Shown in pieces: positions 27,623 to 36,410 of a stretch of 64,000 bases of DNA (the first letter of the stretch is position 1; each line of letters opens with the position of its first letter). Under the pieces are notes generated by a model. That model worked only from the letters and a program-made list of their open reading frames with translations, did no database searches and had not been told where the DNA came from. The position numbers were made by a program, and so were the translations under genes. The DNA is from Planctomycetaceae bacterium (GTDB taxonomy: Bacteria > Planctomycetota > Planctomycetia > Pirellulales > Pirellulaceae), in NCBI GenBank assembly GCA_016794985.1, contig JAEUIQ010000101.1, positions 1-64,000 on the forward strand. The letters run 5' to 3'.

Positions 27623-28404
27623 GGCCACAAAATCCCCATTAGCAACACGAATACGATTGGCAAAAGCGAAGCAAAAGCAATCAGACCAAATCCATCGAAC
27701 AAGGGATTTCGGCCCTTGATACAATTGGCCAATCCGACACCCAAAGCGGCAGTGAGTGGTACCGTTATCGTCGAGGTCGTTACACCACCAGAGTCATACG
27801 CGATTCCGACAATGCCATGTGGTGCCAACGGCGTCAAGACCATCACCATCCCATATCCGCACACAATCAAGTACTGGATCGGCCACCCCCTGATGATTCT
27901 AAGGACACCGAAGACCAACGAAACGCCGACCGAGACTGCCACAACGGAACGCAACACCAAACTATAGGTTCTTTGATAGTCGAGCAGATCAGTTGAGTTG
28001 GGCAGTCGATCCGCTCGCGCTAAACTGGCTAACTCGCCAGCCTTGTCGCCTATCGCGATGAGGGCTGGCTCGGCAAATGTTGTTCCGAAACCCAAGGCAA
28101 AGGCAAAGGTCAGCAACCACGGTACACTTCCCTTTTTTGCGAGATCTCGTGCCAATTGTTCCCCCAGTGGGAACAGGCCCATTTCAAGACCGACCAAAAA
28201 AAACGATAAGCCCAGAACAACGAAAACCAGTCCCAGAAGCAAGGTGCCGAGATTCGCCAAGGGCTGTTGAAATACGAACAACTGGAACACAACAACTGTC
28301 GCGATGATCGGGAGCAAATCGCGTACACTTCCTAGGAGCGGCGGCCCAAGCTCGCGACTAAGTATTCGTCCCCACGATTTTGCGTCGATCAACTTTTCGA
28401 ACAC
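27619..28404 (-). CDS. DUF1538 membrane protein (UmpA-like)
   Basis: A 261-residue paralogue of the next gene, with the same order of blocks: 'SVRDLLPIIATVVVFQLFVF', 'GLSFFLVGLEMGLFPLGEQLARDL', 'GFGTTFAEPALIAIGDKAGEL' and 'GIAYDSGGVTTSTITVPL'. The paired DSGGVTTST motifs suggest the two subunits form a pseudo-symmetric pore or antiporter. The start is GTG with a weak ribosome binding site. It lies 18 bp downstream of the Tat-exported isomerase gene and may be co-transcribed with it. Confidence 0.85.
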   Translation of the reverse strand: MFEKLIDAKSWGRILSRELGPPLLGSVRDLLPIIATVVVFQLFVFQQPLANLGTLLLGLVFVVLGLSFFLVGLEMGLFPLGEQLARDLAKKGSVPWLLTFAFALGFGTTFAEPALIAIGDKAGELASLARADRLPNSTDLLDYQRTYSLVLRSVVAVSVGVSLVFGVLRIIRGWPIQYLIVCGYGMVMVLTPLAPHGIVGIAYDSGGVTTSTITVPLTAALGVGLANCIKGRNPLFDGFGLIAFASLLPIVFVLLMGILWP

Positions 28405-28422
28405 GACATGGTCTCGCTGTAC

Positions 28423-29526
28423 TTACTCCAATAACTTCGCGGCATCCGACCGTGGTGCTCTCGGAAACACGGATCGCATCAGTTCCAGGCTCTTGGGAAT
28501 TGCGGTGCGATAATCTTCCATGCCTTCAAACTCGAGCGAAATGAAGCCACGGTACTGGTGTTTTTCCAGGATTTGACCAATTCGTTGATAGTCGAGGTCC
28601 AGGGTGTACCACTGGCCACCGCCGTAGTACGTCTTGGCTTGAACTAGGATTGTGCGTGGGGCCAACTGCTCCAATCGTTCGTATGGTTCTTCCAAGAAAT
28701 TGCCGGTGTCGGTGGTGATCTGTAGCCAAGGGGAATCCACTGCATTGACGATTCGCAGCACGCCCTCCGGCGTAAGTCCCAAGCCCCAATGGTTCTCTAG
28801 CCCCAGTACGATACCGCATTTTTCAGCAACCTTCGCACACTGGGCCAGTGCCTCAATGACCCACGGGTATCCATCTTCATCCGTGTAACCCGGCAGGGGC
28901 GGTTCGATCCCGCGATTCTCCATCAAGGCATCGAAGTTAGGGGCCGTGCCCCATCGACCCGTATTGACGCGCATGGTTGGAATCCCCAGCTTGTAAGCCA
29001 ACTCGATTTGCCCAATGGTGCGATCGACATTTTGTTGTCGCAACTCGCGATCCGGCGTGACAAAGCCCTGGTGTGTCGACATCCCAATCAAAGGCAAACC
29101 CAAAGACAAGGCGCGCCGCTTGTACGACATGATCTTGCTGTGACTCAGAAGTTCATTCTGTTCCAATTGATACAGCAAGAGTTCGACACCATCGAAACCG
29201 AAATGGTCGGCTAAATCCAGGCACTTGTCGAAGTCGCGCAGAGTGTCGTTACGAAACCGCCACAAGGAGTAAGTCGAAAGCAGGATCGGATGCGTTTGAC
29301 GGGCACCTGGCGGTTGGCTCGCATGGGTCAGGTCGCGCCTGTTTGTTTTCGGTTCAGCTGACAATTCGTTTGAGTGCAAATTCGAAGTGTCGTTCGCGGC
29401 TGCCTTTGGCTCCGAACCAGTGTTATCACTCGCCGAAACCCTAGCCGCTACTTGGGACAAGGGAATCAATCCAGCTGCTAATCCCGACCAAGCTAAGAAG
29501 TTTCTGCGGTTCGCTATTCTGTTCAC
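28423..29526 (-). CDS. Tat-exported sugar phosphate isomerase/epimerase-like protein
   Basis: A 367-residue protein. The N-terminus MNRIANRRNFLAWSGLAAGL is a twin-arginine signal (RRNFL followed by a hydrophobic stretch), with likely export and cleavage around residue 33. After a linker comes an AP-endonuclease-2/xylose-isomerase TIM barrel with candidate metal ligands in VLGLENHWG, ITTDTGNFLEE, ILVQAKT and ISLEFEG. It is probably folded in the cytoplasm and moved to the periplasm, where it would act on sugars. GTG start with CAGGAA 8 nt upstream. The substrate is unknown. Confidence 0.87.
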   Translation of the reverse strand: MNRIANRRNFLAWSGLAAGLIPLSQVAARVSASDNTGSEPKAAANDTSNLHSNELSAEPKTNRRDLTHASQPPGARQTHPILLSTYSLWRFRNDTLRDFDKCLDLADHFGFDGVELLLYQLEQNELLSHSKIMSYKRRALSLGLPLIGMSTHQGFVTPDRELRQQNVDRTIGQIELAYKLGIPTMRVNTGRWGTAPNFDALMENRGIEPPLPGYTDEDGYPWVIEALAQCAKVAEKCGIVLGLENHWGLGLTPEGVLRIVNAVDSPWLQITTDTGNFLEEPYERLEQLAPRTILVQAKTYYGGGQWYTLDLDYQRIGQILEKHQYRGFISLEFEGMEDYRTAIPKSLELMRSVFPRAPRSDAAKLLE

Positions 29527-29922
29527 TGGGAAATTCCTGATCGTTGTGTTGAAACACTATGTGAGCCCCAACGCAGAGTTCGTTATAAGGCATTGCGGCC
29601 AGGCCCACAATTTGGTGCGGCAACTATTCGAAAGCGGTCCGCCTATTTAGATAACGATAGTATTAGGGATGGCGGTTCGAGACCACCGTCGGCAAGCGCC
29701 GGGCCGCTCGCGTGGAATCACTCTATTTGTGATGCAAGTACCTCTCTAACCGTTGGCGCGCCCAACGGCTGGAGTAATTTCGGCCTGTTCCTGGAGATGT
29801 TCGCCCCGAACCATGCGTCAAGACCTTACAAGGACGATGAGCGGAAGTGTGCCGCCCTTTGGGGTTGCAAATTTCCTAGGTTGCAATTTTTTGTGTTGCA
29901 ATTTTTTGTGTCGCCACCATGG
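29527..29922. other. Intergenic region with hairpin and short tandem repeats
   Basis: No gene is supported. It holds a perfect hairpin CCGTTGG/CCAACGG with CGCGC loop at 29750-29768. A tandem duplication of a 15-bp unit (TTGCAATTTTTTGTG) lies at 29881-29910, preceded by a related GTTGCAAATTT. Confidence 0.5.
29881..29910. repeat. 15-bp tandem duplication
   Basis: TTGCAATTTTTTGTG occurs twice head to tail, 12 bp beyond the 3' end of the reverse-strand gene at 29923; a third related GTTGCAA lies just before it. Confidence 0.85.
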
Positions 29923-31317
29923 TTACTTCGCTGTAGATTCCGAGTTGGACGCGACGGGCGGCGCTTGCATTTGGAGCGACTCGGCGATCATCATGTCCGT
30001 TTTCCCGACGGCCTCTTTCAGTTGGGCATCGGTGACAAAAACCAATTGGGCTCGGCGGCCGTTTGGATCCGTGACCAGGTAGTAGACCCAGTTCAGCTCG
30101 ATGTCGTTCTCAGTTCCGATGGCCTCAACGCGGTAGATTTGCGATTGATTGATTCCACGTAGCGATTCTTGTGTGACAATCGTGGCGGCGTTTTCCTTGA
30201 GGGATTCGGTGACTTCGCGTACGAAGGCAGTAAGATCGATGTCATTCTTGTCTGCGACGGCGGAAAACAACATATTGCATTGTGTCATCGGTTCGCCGTC
30301 AGAGATGAGTCGCCAAATCGCGGCTCCTTTCTGATCCAACACGAGATGCCACTGTGGATTGTGTTGAAACTCCGCTCGGTTGGGGGCTGAGCTGTACTTC
30401 AGGACGGGGGAACGGCTGGCACTGGCTTGTTGCTGCCGAATGGTGGCAGCCGTGATCTCGACACTGGCAGGCAACTGGTCCAATTTGATTTTTGTCGTTG
30501 CAGCGTAGGCCGGTGAAATAGCTCCCTTTTCTCGCTGCTCAAAAAAGCTGGCCCGCAGTTGCGACAGTGACTGGGTTTCGAAGATCGCGCGAACGGACGC
30601 ATTCACGCGGATCTTGCTGGCAACGTCCAGACTCCGTCCGGTGGCATCTCCCGAGATCTTCAGCACCGCTTGGGTTTCGTTGGCTTTTTCAACTTCACAC
30701 ACAATCGAAGTTTCGCGAATTTCTTCCAAGCAAAACAATTTAGCGACGAGGTCCGCGGATAAATTGGTGCGTTCCCCGATCGACAATTTTGCTTTTTGGC
30801 TAAAGAGCACGGTTGCCAACTCATCCAACCAGATTGGACTCAACGGTACTTGCAACATGCCGGCGACCTGGCTGGTCATCGGTTGGTCAAAGCTGTGGAA
30901 GGTCATGCGTCCAGACTCGGGGCGCTCGGGCATTGCCAGTATTGCCAGCGGAGTTGAGGGGATCGAGACGGTCTCGGGATCGATGGCTCCAAAACGTTTC
31001 GTCATCTCCGCTTTGGTGTACAGACGACTTGCCATCCGGCTTCCGCCGTCCGAAATCACGGCCCGTTCCGTAAACGCCTGTTGAGACCCCATCGTAAACG
31101 CCACTTTCTTGGCATCTTCATCGGGGCCCAACAAGACGACACCTTCTGATTGCAGATCCAATTCGTAATTGTGGCTAACGTCGAGCACTCGACCGGGGAG
31201 TTTCATGGTCCAATGGCCGGCAGAAACCGTAGGGTTCATGAAACCACTGATCCCGAACAAAGTTCCCCAAGAGGAGAAGATGGCCAACGCTTGACGGCGA
31301 TTCAAATCAGAGGTCAT
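29923..31317 (-). CDS. Hypothetical secreted protein
   Basis: A 464-residue protein. The N-terminus MTSDLNRRQALAIFSSWGTLFG resembles a Tat or Sec signal with paired arginines before a hydrophobic stretch. The rest is soluble, mixed alpha/beta, with phrases such as 'GRVLDVSHNYELDLQSEGVVLLGPDEDAKK' and a C-terminal region ending in a beta-rich 'YLVTDPNGRRAQLVFVTDAQLKE'. No enzyme motif was recognised. The frame is open 23 codons further upstream, but ATG 31317 fits the signal peptide best. It stands alone, divergent from trpA. Confidence 0.75.
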   Translation of the reverse strand: MTSDLNRRQALAIFSSWGTLFGISGFMNPTVSAGHWTMKLPGRVLDVSHNYELDLQSEGVVLLGPDEDAKKVAFTMGSQQAFTERAVISDGGSRMASRLYTKAEMTKRFGAIDPETVSIPSTPLAILAMPERPESGRMTFHSFDQPMTSQVAGMLQVPLSPIWLDELATVLFSQKAKLSIGERTNLSADLVAKLFCLEEIRETSIVCEVEKANETQAVLKISGDATGRSLDVASKIRVNASVRAIFETQSLSQLRASFFEQREKGAISPAYAATTKIKLDQLPASVEITAATIRQQQASASRSPVLKYSSAPNRAEFQHNPQWHLVLDQKGAAIWRLISDGEPMTQCNMLFSAVADKNDIDLTAFVREVTESLKENAATIVTQESLRGINQSQIYRVEAIGTENDIELNWVYYLVTDPNGRRAQLVFVTDAQLKEAVGKTDMMIAESLQMQAPPVASNSESTAK

Positions 31318-31679
31318 ACGGATTTCCAAAATCATACGGGCAAGAAGCTGTTCAAGAACCGCGAACGGCTTCCATACCTTCCCCAATCGACTTTAGCAGC
31401 TTTGCGGATTAGTCGTTTTTTCGGATGGCAGCAAATAGCCCGTCGGCTCCCGGCGGCGGTCCGTCTGGAGCAGACGCAATTCATGCAGTAGAGTGGAGAG
31501 ACCAAACGCCAACAAACGACCTGAAGCGGAGCCGAGAATCGACTTTCGCGTTGTTTCGAGCTCTCCCGAGAGCAGGTTTTTGAAGTTTTCCTGGAAAGTT
31601 AAACCTTGGTTGCGTGAGCCACGCAACCGACACTCGCCCCCCAGAAACACAGTTTTGAAGTTCACGGGATAATACTGAC
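31318..31679. other. Intergenic region between divergent genes
   Basis: No gene is supported. A GATAAT hexamer lies only a few bases upstream of the trpA start, so a short or leaderless transcript is possible. Confidence 0.35.
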
Positions 31680-32501
31680 ATGCGATCTATAAGTGCCGCT
31701 CTTTCGGAGTTTGCCAGTCAACAACAGACCGCGATCATGCCGTTTGTCACCGCTGGCGATCCGGACCTGGCTTTCACCGAAGAATTGCTGAGACGCCTCG
31801 ACGGTTTGCAGCCCGGATTGATCGAAATCGGCTTCCCCTATAGTGATCCGATCGCCGACGGGCCGGTGATTCAGGCTTCTTACACTCGGGCTTTGGCAAG
31901 CCAATTACGCGTGGATCAGATCTTCGAGTCGATCGGTCGGGTTCGGCCGGACTTGACTCAGCCATTGGTGGCGATGGTCAGTTACGCCATTGTTTTGCGA
32001 TATGGTAGCGAGCGATTTCTGGAGAAGGCGCGATCCGCTGGCTTTTCAGGTTTGATCGTTCCGGATTTTCTGTGGGAAAGTGAGGATCCACTGCGCACGT
32101 TGTGTTTGGCCAGCGGGCTGGATTTGATCCCGTTGATCACCCCCACAACTCCGCCGGACCGCGTCTCCCGAATCGCCCAGCAAGCTAGCGGATTCATATA
32201 TTACGTCAGTGTGGCGGGCGTGACCGGAGAGCGAACCGGTTTGCCGCAAGACTTGCAGCGAAACCTGGCGCATTTAAGACGGGAGAGCCCCGTGCCCGTT
32301 TGTGTTGGGTTTGGTATCAGCCAACCGGGTCAAGTTCGCGAGTTGCGATCCCATTGCGATGGAGTCATCGTCGGCTCCGCGATTGTCAAACGCATTGCCG
32401 CCCTTTCGGACGGCGACGCTAGCACTCGACCAAATCGCAAGCTGGTCCTGGACGAAATCGCCAATTTCGTGGCAGACCTGATTCGGGCCGGCAACAGTTA
32501 A
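31680..32501 (+). CDS. trpA: Tryptophan synthase alpha subunit
   Basis: A 273-residue TIM barrel. The catalytic residues are in LIEIGFPYSDPIADGP, with E49 and D60 at the same numbers as in E. coli TrpA. FIYYVSVAGVTGER and PVCVGFGIS form the phosphate site. It cleaves indole-3-glycerol phosphate to indole for TrpB. The gene stands alone: no trpB or other trp gene is nearby. The ATG has no clear ribosome binding site. A small hairpin (32544-32560) follows the stop. Confidence 0.95.
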   Translation: MRSISAALSEFASQQQTAIMPFVTAGDPDLAFTEELLRRLDGLQPGLIEIGFPYSDPIADGPVIQASYTRALASQLRVDQIFESIGRVRPDLTQPLVAMVSYAIVLRYGSERFLEKARSAGFSGLIVPDFLWESEDPLRTLCLASGLDLIPLITPTTPPDRVSRIAQQASGFIYYVSVAGVTGERTGLPQDLQRNLAHLRRESPVPVCVGFGISQPGQVRELRSHCDGVIVGSAIVKRIAALSDGDASTRPNRKLVLDEIANFVADLIRAGNS

Positions 32502-32637
32502 GTTGGGTCGTTTCGAGAGGACTGATGACGCCGGCTTGTTCCCGCCAGCGTTTCACTGGCAATCTTCTTGGGGAGATGGGCAAATTAGTCTGCCCGTTCC
32601 CTAGGTCAGGTTCCCCAGTGACCGGCGTTCGCAATCC

Positions 32638-33249
32638 TTAGGTGAAATTAGGGCGGTAGGGCGGAGTCGTCGAAGCCATCGACGGCGCGACGTTTTGAAT
32701 CTCGGGCTTCGCGGCAACGGGACCAACCGGAACGGAGTTGGTGGCGACGAAGGCCGGGTTAGGAGCCATGGGGCGGGCGGTTTGCGGTTGAGCATCGGAA
32801 CGAGGGGCCACGCGATTGGCAGTCCGAGCCCGTTGTCCGGATTCATCTTCGTCCAAAACCTGGAGTAGTTTGGAAATGCACAGCTTGTTCATGCTAGTGC
32901 CATGGTCGTCCGCCTCGGCCTTCAATGCCTCGTGAACGCTTTCCGGCAAGCGAACGGTTATGACCCGGGTGTCTTCCTCGTCCGAGTGACTGGTTGACTT
33001 GTTGTTTCGGAGGGCATTGACCATGCGTTTGATCGTGTGGAACGCGTCCGACCGTTCAAAAGCGATGAACTCGTCCTGGGTCGTAAAGACTTTGCGAGCC
33101 GCTCCATCAACCCCAACCACTTCTCTGAAGAATTTCACCCAATCTGGTGATTGCCGATACAAATCACGGGCGAATTGTAGGACGCGATGGCAGCGAGTCT
33201 CAAATGGCATCGGGCTATTGGTTGCTGGATTCAGGCTTTCGTTTGACAT
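32638..33249 (-). CDS. Ribbon-helix-helix (HicB/Arc-like) DNA-binding protein
   Basis: A 203-residue protein. Residues 95-130 (RVITVRLPESVHEALKAEAD followed by GTSMNKLCISKLL) form a ribbon-helix-helix domain of the kind found in HicB-type antitoxins and Arc repressors. An N-terminal helical region of about 90 residues precedes it, and a Pro/Ala-rich disordered tail of about 65 residues follows. No toxin partner is adjacent, so it is more likely a stand-alone regulator than half of a toxin-antitoxin pair. The function is inferred from the domain only. Confidence 0.75.
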   Translation of the reverse strand: MSNESLNPATNSPMPFETRCHRVLQFARDLYRQSPDWVKFFREVVGVDGAARKVFTTQDEFIAFERSDAFHTIKRMVNALRNNKSTSHSDEEDTRVITVRLPESVHEALKAEADDHGTSMNKLCISKLLQVLDEDESGQRARTANRVAPRSDAQPQTARPMAPNPAFVATNSVPVGPVAAKPEIQNVAPSMASTTPPYRPNFT

Positions 33250-33755
33250 GGATTAGAACTCCGTTTTCGGGGTACAAGGGGCTTTAGATTGGCGTCCGTG
33301 AAGGGCGATTCCTGACAAACAAATCATCCGCCCGGGTCAAACCACAGCCCTAAGTCCAGTGATAGCAGCAGCTTGCAAAAACCAGTCACCCGTGCATCGA
33401 TTGTGGGCAGTGAAGCCCAAAAAACGGGCGGCGATACCGAATGCACTTTATTTAGGCACTAGCATTTTCTCTCATTTCCAAAGTGTCCAGTCAGTTTTTT
33501 TGGGGAAAATTCGGTCAAGTTTTTCGCGGAATTCGCCGGCACTGGTCACCGGCGCCGTGGTCGATACCAACTTGAGACAATTTCGTCGGCGGAAATGTAC
33601 TCCTTTTGGGGGGGTGTTTAATTGAAGTTTTATGGGAATTTAATTAGCATTGTGCTGGGTCTAACGAGGGGCGCTGCGACGGGCGGTGCCTGACGAGGGC
33701 ACGGTGGGCGAAACATGACGGGCAAATAACGACGGGCAATTGGGAGACAGCGATC
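33250..33755. other. Intergenic region, AT-richer, no gene seen
   Basis: About 500 bp between divergent genes. It contains short T- and G-runs and a weak hairpin GTGCC/GGCAC near 33685-33702. No open frame has family features, and no riboswitch landmarks were recognised. It presumably holds the promoters of both flanking genes. Confidence 0.4.
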
Positions 33756-35264
33756 TTGATTACGAAGGAAAAGCTGAAGTCGGCAACGGTCGCGAACTTG
33801 GCTCGCATGGCCACAGCCAAAGGGATTCGTGGTGCTGCTAGCATGAAGAAAGACGAGTTGATCAAGAAGCTCTTGGCAGCCGCCAAAAAGGGCGCCGCTC
33901 CGAGGGTCAAGGACAGCAAGTCAAAAAGCAAGCCCTCACCGCCGGTCAGCCCTGTCAAACCGAAGTCCGCTCCGGCAAAAGTGTCGGCGAAAGCAAAGCT
34001 GGCTCCGGCGAACCCAGCAGGGAAAGCAAATCGAGCGGCGAAGACCTCGAACACCAAATTGAAGGAAGCGGGGAAACCCCAGTTAGGATCGGCGGCGAAA
34101 TCCGGCTCAAAACCAACCAAGTCGTTCCCGAACGTCATTGGTCAAACACCGATCGAGCAGAAACCGCTGGCGGGAGCGCTTGAGAAACCAAAGGTTGCCA
34201 AGCCGGCTGTTGAGAAGAAATTGGAAGTCGGCTCGGCGAATGCAGGCTTGGGCAAGTCGGGATCCCGTTCCATGGACTTGGAGCTAAAGTCAACTTCCAA
34301 AAAGATCAGCCAGCCAAAGCCCGTGCCCGCGGTGGCAGCGAAACCTGAGCCGCCCGCGAAACCTACCAACCCGGCGGTGGTCGGAAAAATTCGTTCTTTG
34401 CAGCAGCAGCGGGCTGCCGCTAAAGATTTGGCTTTTTTTCGCCAGCAGATGTCGGCGAGTGAAGAACCCAAAAAGGATCGTCTGGTTCTGTTTGTGCGAG
34501 ACCCGTTTTGGTTGCAGGCGTATTGGGAAGTCACGTCTGCGGGTGTTGAAAGAGCCAAAGTGGCTTTGGCCGAGGATTGGCACTTGGCCGCACCGGTGCT
34601 GCGCCTAATGACGAATGAAGAAGAGGGGATATCAGGCTCTCCCGAAAAGGTGGTACGCGAGATCAAGATCCATGGTGGGGTCAATAACTGGTACATTGAT
34701 GTGCAGGATCCGCCGCAAACCTATCGTGCGGTCATCGGCTACCTAGCGCCGGGAAATCGCTTTCAATCGCTCGCGTACAGCAACGTCGTGCACACACCGG
34801 CACCTGGGACAAGCGATCACGTGGATCATAATTGGACAGACTTGATCGACAACGGAGACCGCGTTTTCTCGATGAGCGGTGGATTTGAAGAAGGCGCTTC
34901 GATTGCATTGCGTGAAGTTTTCGAGGAAAAATTGAGTCGCCCGATGACGCGTTCGGCGCTTTCTCGATATGGCACATCGGACATCCCGGACCGGGCCTCG
35001 GTCGAGAATTTTTTCGTGGATGCCGAATTGCTGATCTATGGGAAGACGCATCGTAGTTCTGAAGTTTCCATTTCGGGCGAGCCGGTCAAGCTGCGAGACG
35101 ATGGTTCATTTACCGTGCGAGTTGGGCTGCCGGACAAGCGGCAGGTCTTCCCCGTTTCGTCGACCAGTTTCGACGGAACCTACACATACACCACCGTGCT
35201 GGCGATCGAGCGGAACACGAAAGTCATGGAGCCCATGTCGATGGAACCGGGCGAAGATTTCTAG
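33756..35264 (+). CDS. DUF4912 protein with Rho-N-like N-terminal domain
   Basis: A 502-residue protein in three parts. Residues 1-45 (TVANLARMATAKGIRGAASMKKDELIKKLL) resemble the Rho N-terminal/SAP nucleic-acid-binding helix set. Residues about 45-225 are Lys/Pro/Ala-rich and disordered. From about 240 (DRLVLFVRDPFWLQAYWEV) the DUF4912 domain begins, with a GGVNNWYIDV strand typical of that carbohydrate-binding-like fold. It may tether nucleic acid and a second ligand; the function is unknown. TTG start with GGGAG 9 nt upstream. The next gene follows 41 bp later. Confidence 0.83.
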   Translation: MITKEKLKSATVANLARMATAKGIRGAASMKKDELIKKLLAAAKKGAAPRVKDSKSKSKPSPPVSPVKPKSAPAKVSAKAKLAPANPAGKANRAAKTSNTKLKEAGKPQLGSAAKSGSKPTKSFPNVIGQTPIEQKPLAGALEKPKVAKPAVEKKLEVGSANAGLGKSGSRSMDLELKSTSKKISQPKPVPAVAAKPEPPAKPTNPAVVGKIRSLQQQRAAAKDLAFFRQQMSASEEPKKDRLVLFVRDPFWLQAYWEVTSAGVERAKVALAEDWHLAAPVLRLMTNEEEGISGSPEKVVREIKIHGGVNNWYIDVQDPPQTYRAVIGYLAPGNRFQSLAYSNVVHTPAPGTSDHVDHNWTDLIDNGDRVFSMSGGFEEGASIALREVFEEKLSRPMTRSALSRYGTSDIPDRASVENFFVDAELLIYGKTHRSSEVSISGEPVKLRDDGSFTVRVGLPDKRQVFPVSSTSFDGTYTYTTVLAIERNTKVMEPMSMEPGEDF

Positions 35265-35305
35265 TTCGTCACTTTTGGAACAACGCAAGTGTACAGGCAG
35301 CAGCC

Positions 35306-36343
35306 ATGAGGAAAGGGGGCCGAGACGGCTGTTGGCACACCCGTGCGTCAACCAGTGGTTTTTCGTTGGTTGAATTGCTGGTCGTTATCGCCGTGATTGG
35401 GTTGTTGTCGAGTCTATTGTTGTCGGCGATTCAGGCCGCCCGAGAATCGGCCCGGTGCCTCCAATGCCGCAACAACTTGCGGCAGGTTGTAACGGCCCTT
35501 CTCAACTTGGAAGCCGCGAAACGTGAACTTCCGCCGACGTTTCGCATCGGCGCCGACGTGGAATCACGTGGCAACTGGAGCATTCACGCGAGACTTCTGC
35601 CCTACATCGAAGGAGGGAACGCTTACCGCAAAATCGACATCAATCGGGATTGGCATTCCCAATTGGACAGCGGAATCCCTCAAACAATGATCCCTTTCTT
35701 TCAGTGTCCATCTGAACTGAATTCACGTCCTCGCTATCAAAACGGTGCGCCGTACGTGGCTCCAACGAATTTCGGTTTCAATTTGGGAAGGTGGTTTGTA
35801 TACGACCCAGTCACGAATCGATCGGGCGACGGACCTTTCCGAGTCAATAGCTCCACTCGATTAGCAGAAGTCTCAGACGGATCCTCGAATACATTAGCAT
35901 TGGCCGAAGTCAAAGCGTACACCAGCTATATTCGCAACACGAGCACCATTCCTTCAAGCATGCCACGGGTACCATCGGACTTGTCCGATTTGACCGGCGA
36001 CTATTTTCTAGGGCCCAATCGGGAGCAAAATACTGGACACACGGTCTGGCCCGATGGACGGGTACATCATACGGGGTTCACGGCGACGTTCGCGCCGAAC
36101 ACACGAGTGGCCTACACGTACGGCGGCAACACTTACGACATTGACGTGACGACTCAACAGGAGGGGCTGGGCACGTTGCGTCCAACGAAGGCTGCGGTCA
36201 CTGCCCGCAGCTATCACCCGGGAATTGTTAATACCGCCAGATTGGACGGCAGCGTTGATGCCGTGCCGGATCTAATTGACACGGGCGCGTGGCAGGCTTT
36301 GAGCACCATCAACGAACGCGAACTTGTTCCAGCGCATCCTTGA
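35306..36343 (+). CDS. DUF1559 prepilin-like protein
   Basis: A 345-residue protein with a type IV prepilin N-terminus. A prepilin peptidase site lies between G18 and F19 (SG/FSLVELLVVIAVIGLL), with the conserved glutamate E23 at +5 and a hydrophobic helix. The C-terminal domain is DUF1559, ending in the family's H..G..N....DGSV pattern (YHPGIVNTARLDGSVD). Planctomycetes carry many such pseudopilin-like proteins on the cell envelope. It lies 41 bp after the DUF4912 gene. Confidence 0.93.
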   Translation: MRKGGRDGCWHTRASTSGFSLVELLVVIAVIGLLSSLLLSAIQAARESARCLQCRNNLRQVVTALLNLEAAKRELPPTFRIGADVESRGNWSIHARLLPYIEGGNAYRKIDINRDWHSQLDSGIPQTMIPFFQCPSELNSRPRYQNGAPYVAPTNFGFNLGRWFVYDPVTNRSGDGPFRVNSSTRLAEVSDGSSNTLALAEVKAYTSYIRNTSTIPSSMPRVPSDLSDLTGDYFLGPNREQNTGHTVWPDGRVHHTGFTATFAPNTRVAYTYGGNTYDIDVTTQQEGLGTLRPTKAAVTARSYHPGIVNTARLDGSVDAVPDLIDTGAWQALSTINERELVPAHP

Positions 36344-36410
36344 CGTGCTTTTCTAGTCGGATTCGTGCTACAATTCCGAGCTGGTATCTGCAATTCGGAG
36401 TGCGCATCGT

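Noticed and set aside
26963..27967. A 334-codon + strand frame opposite the DUF1538 genes
   Set aside because: It is the shadow of two clear DUF1538 membrane proteins, and its composition (Gln/Asn/Pro-rich) is not protein-like.
29593..30162. A 189-codon + strand frame
   Set aside because: It runs antisense into the secreted-protein gene and across intergenic repeats; no family features or ribosome binding site.
32638..33249. Toxin-antitoxin module
   Set aside because: Only the antitoxin-like DNA-binding domain is present; no adjacent toxin gene was found.
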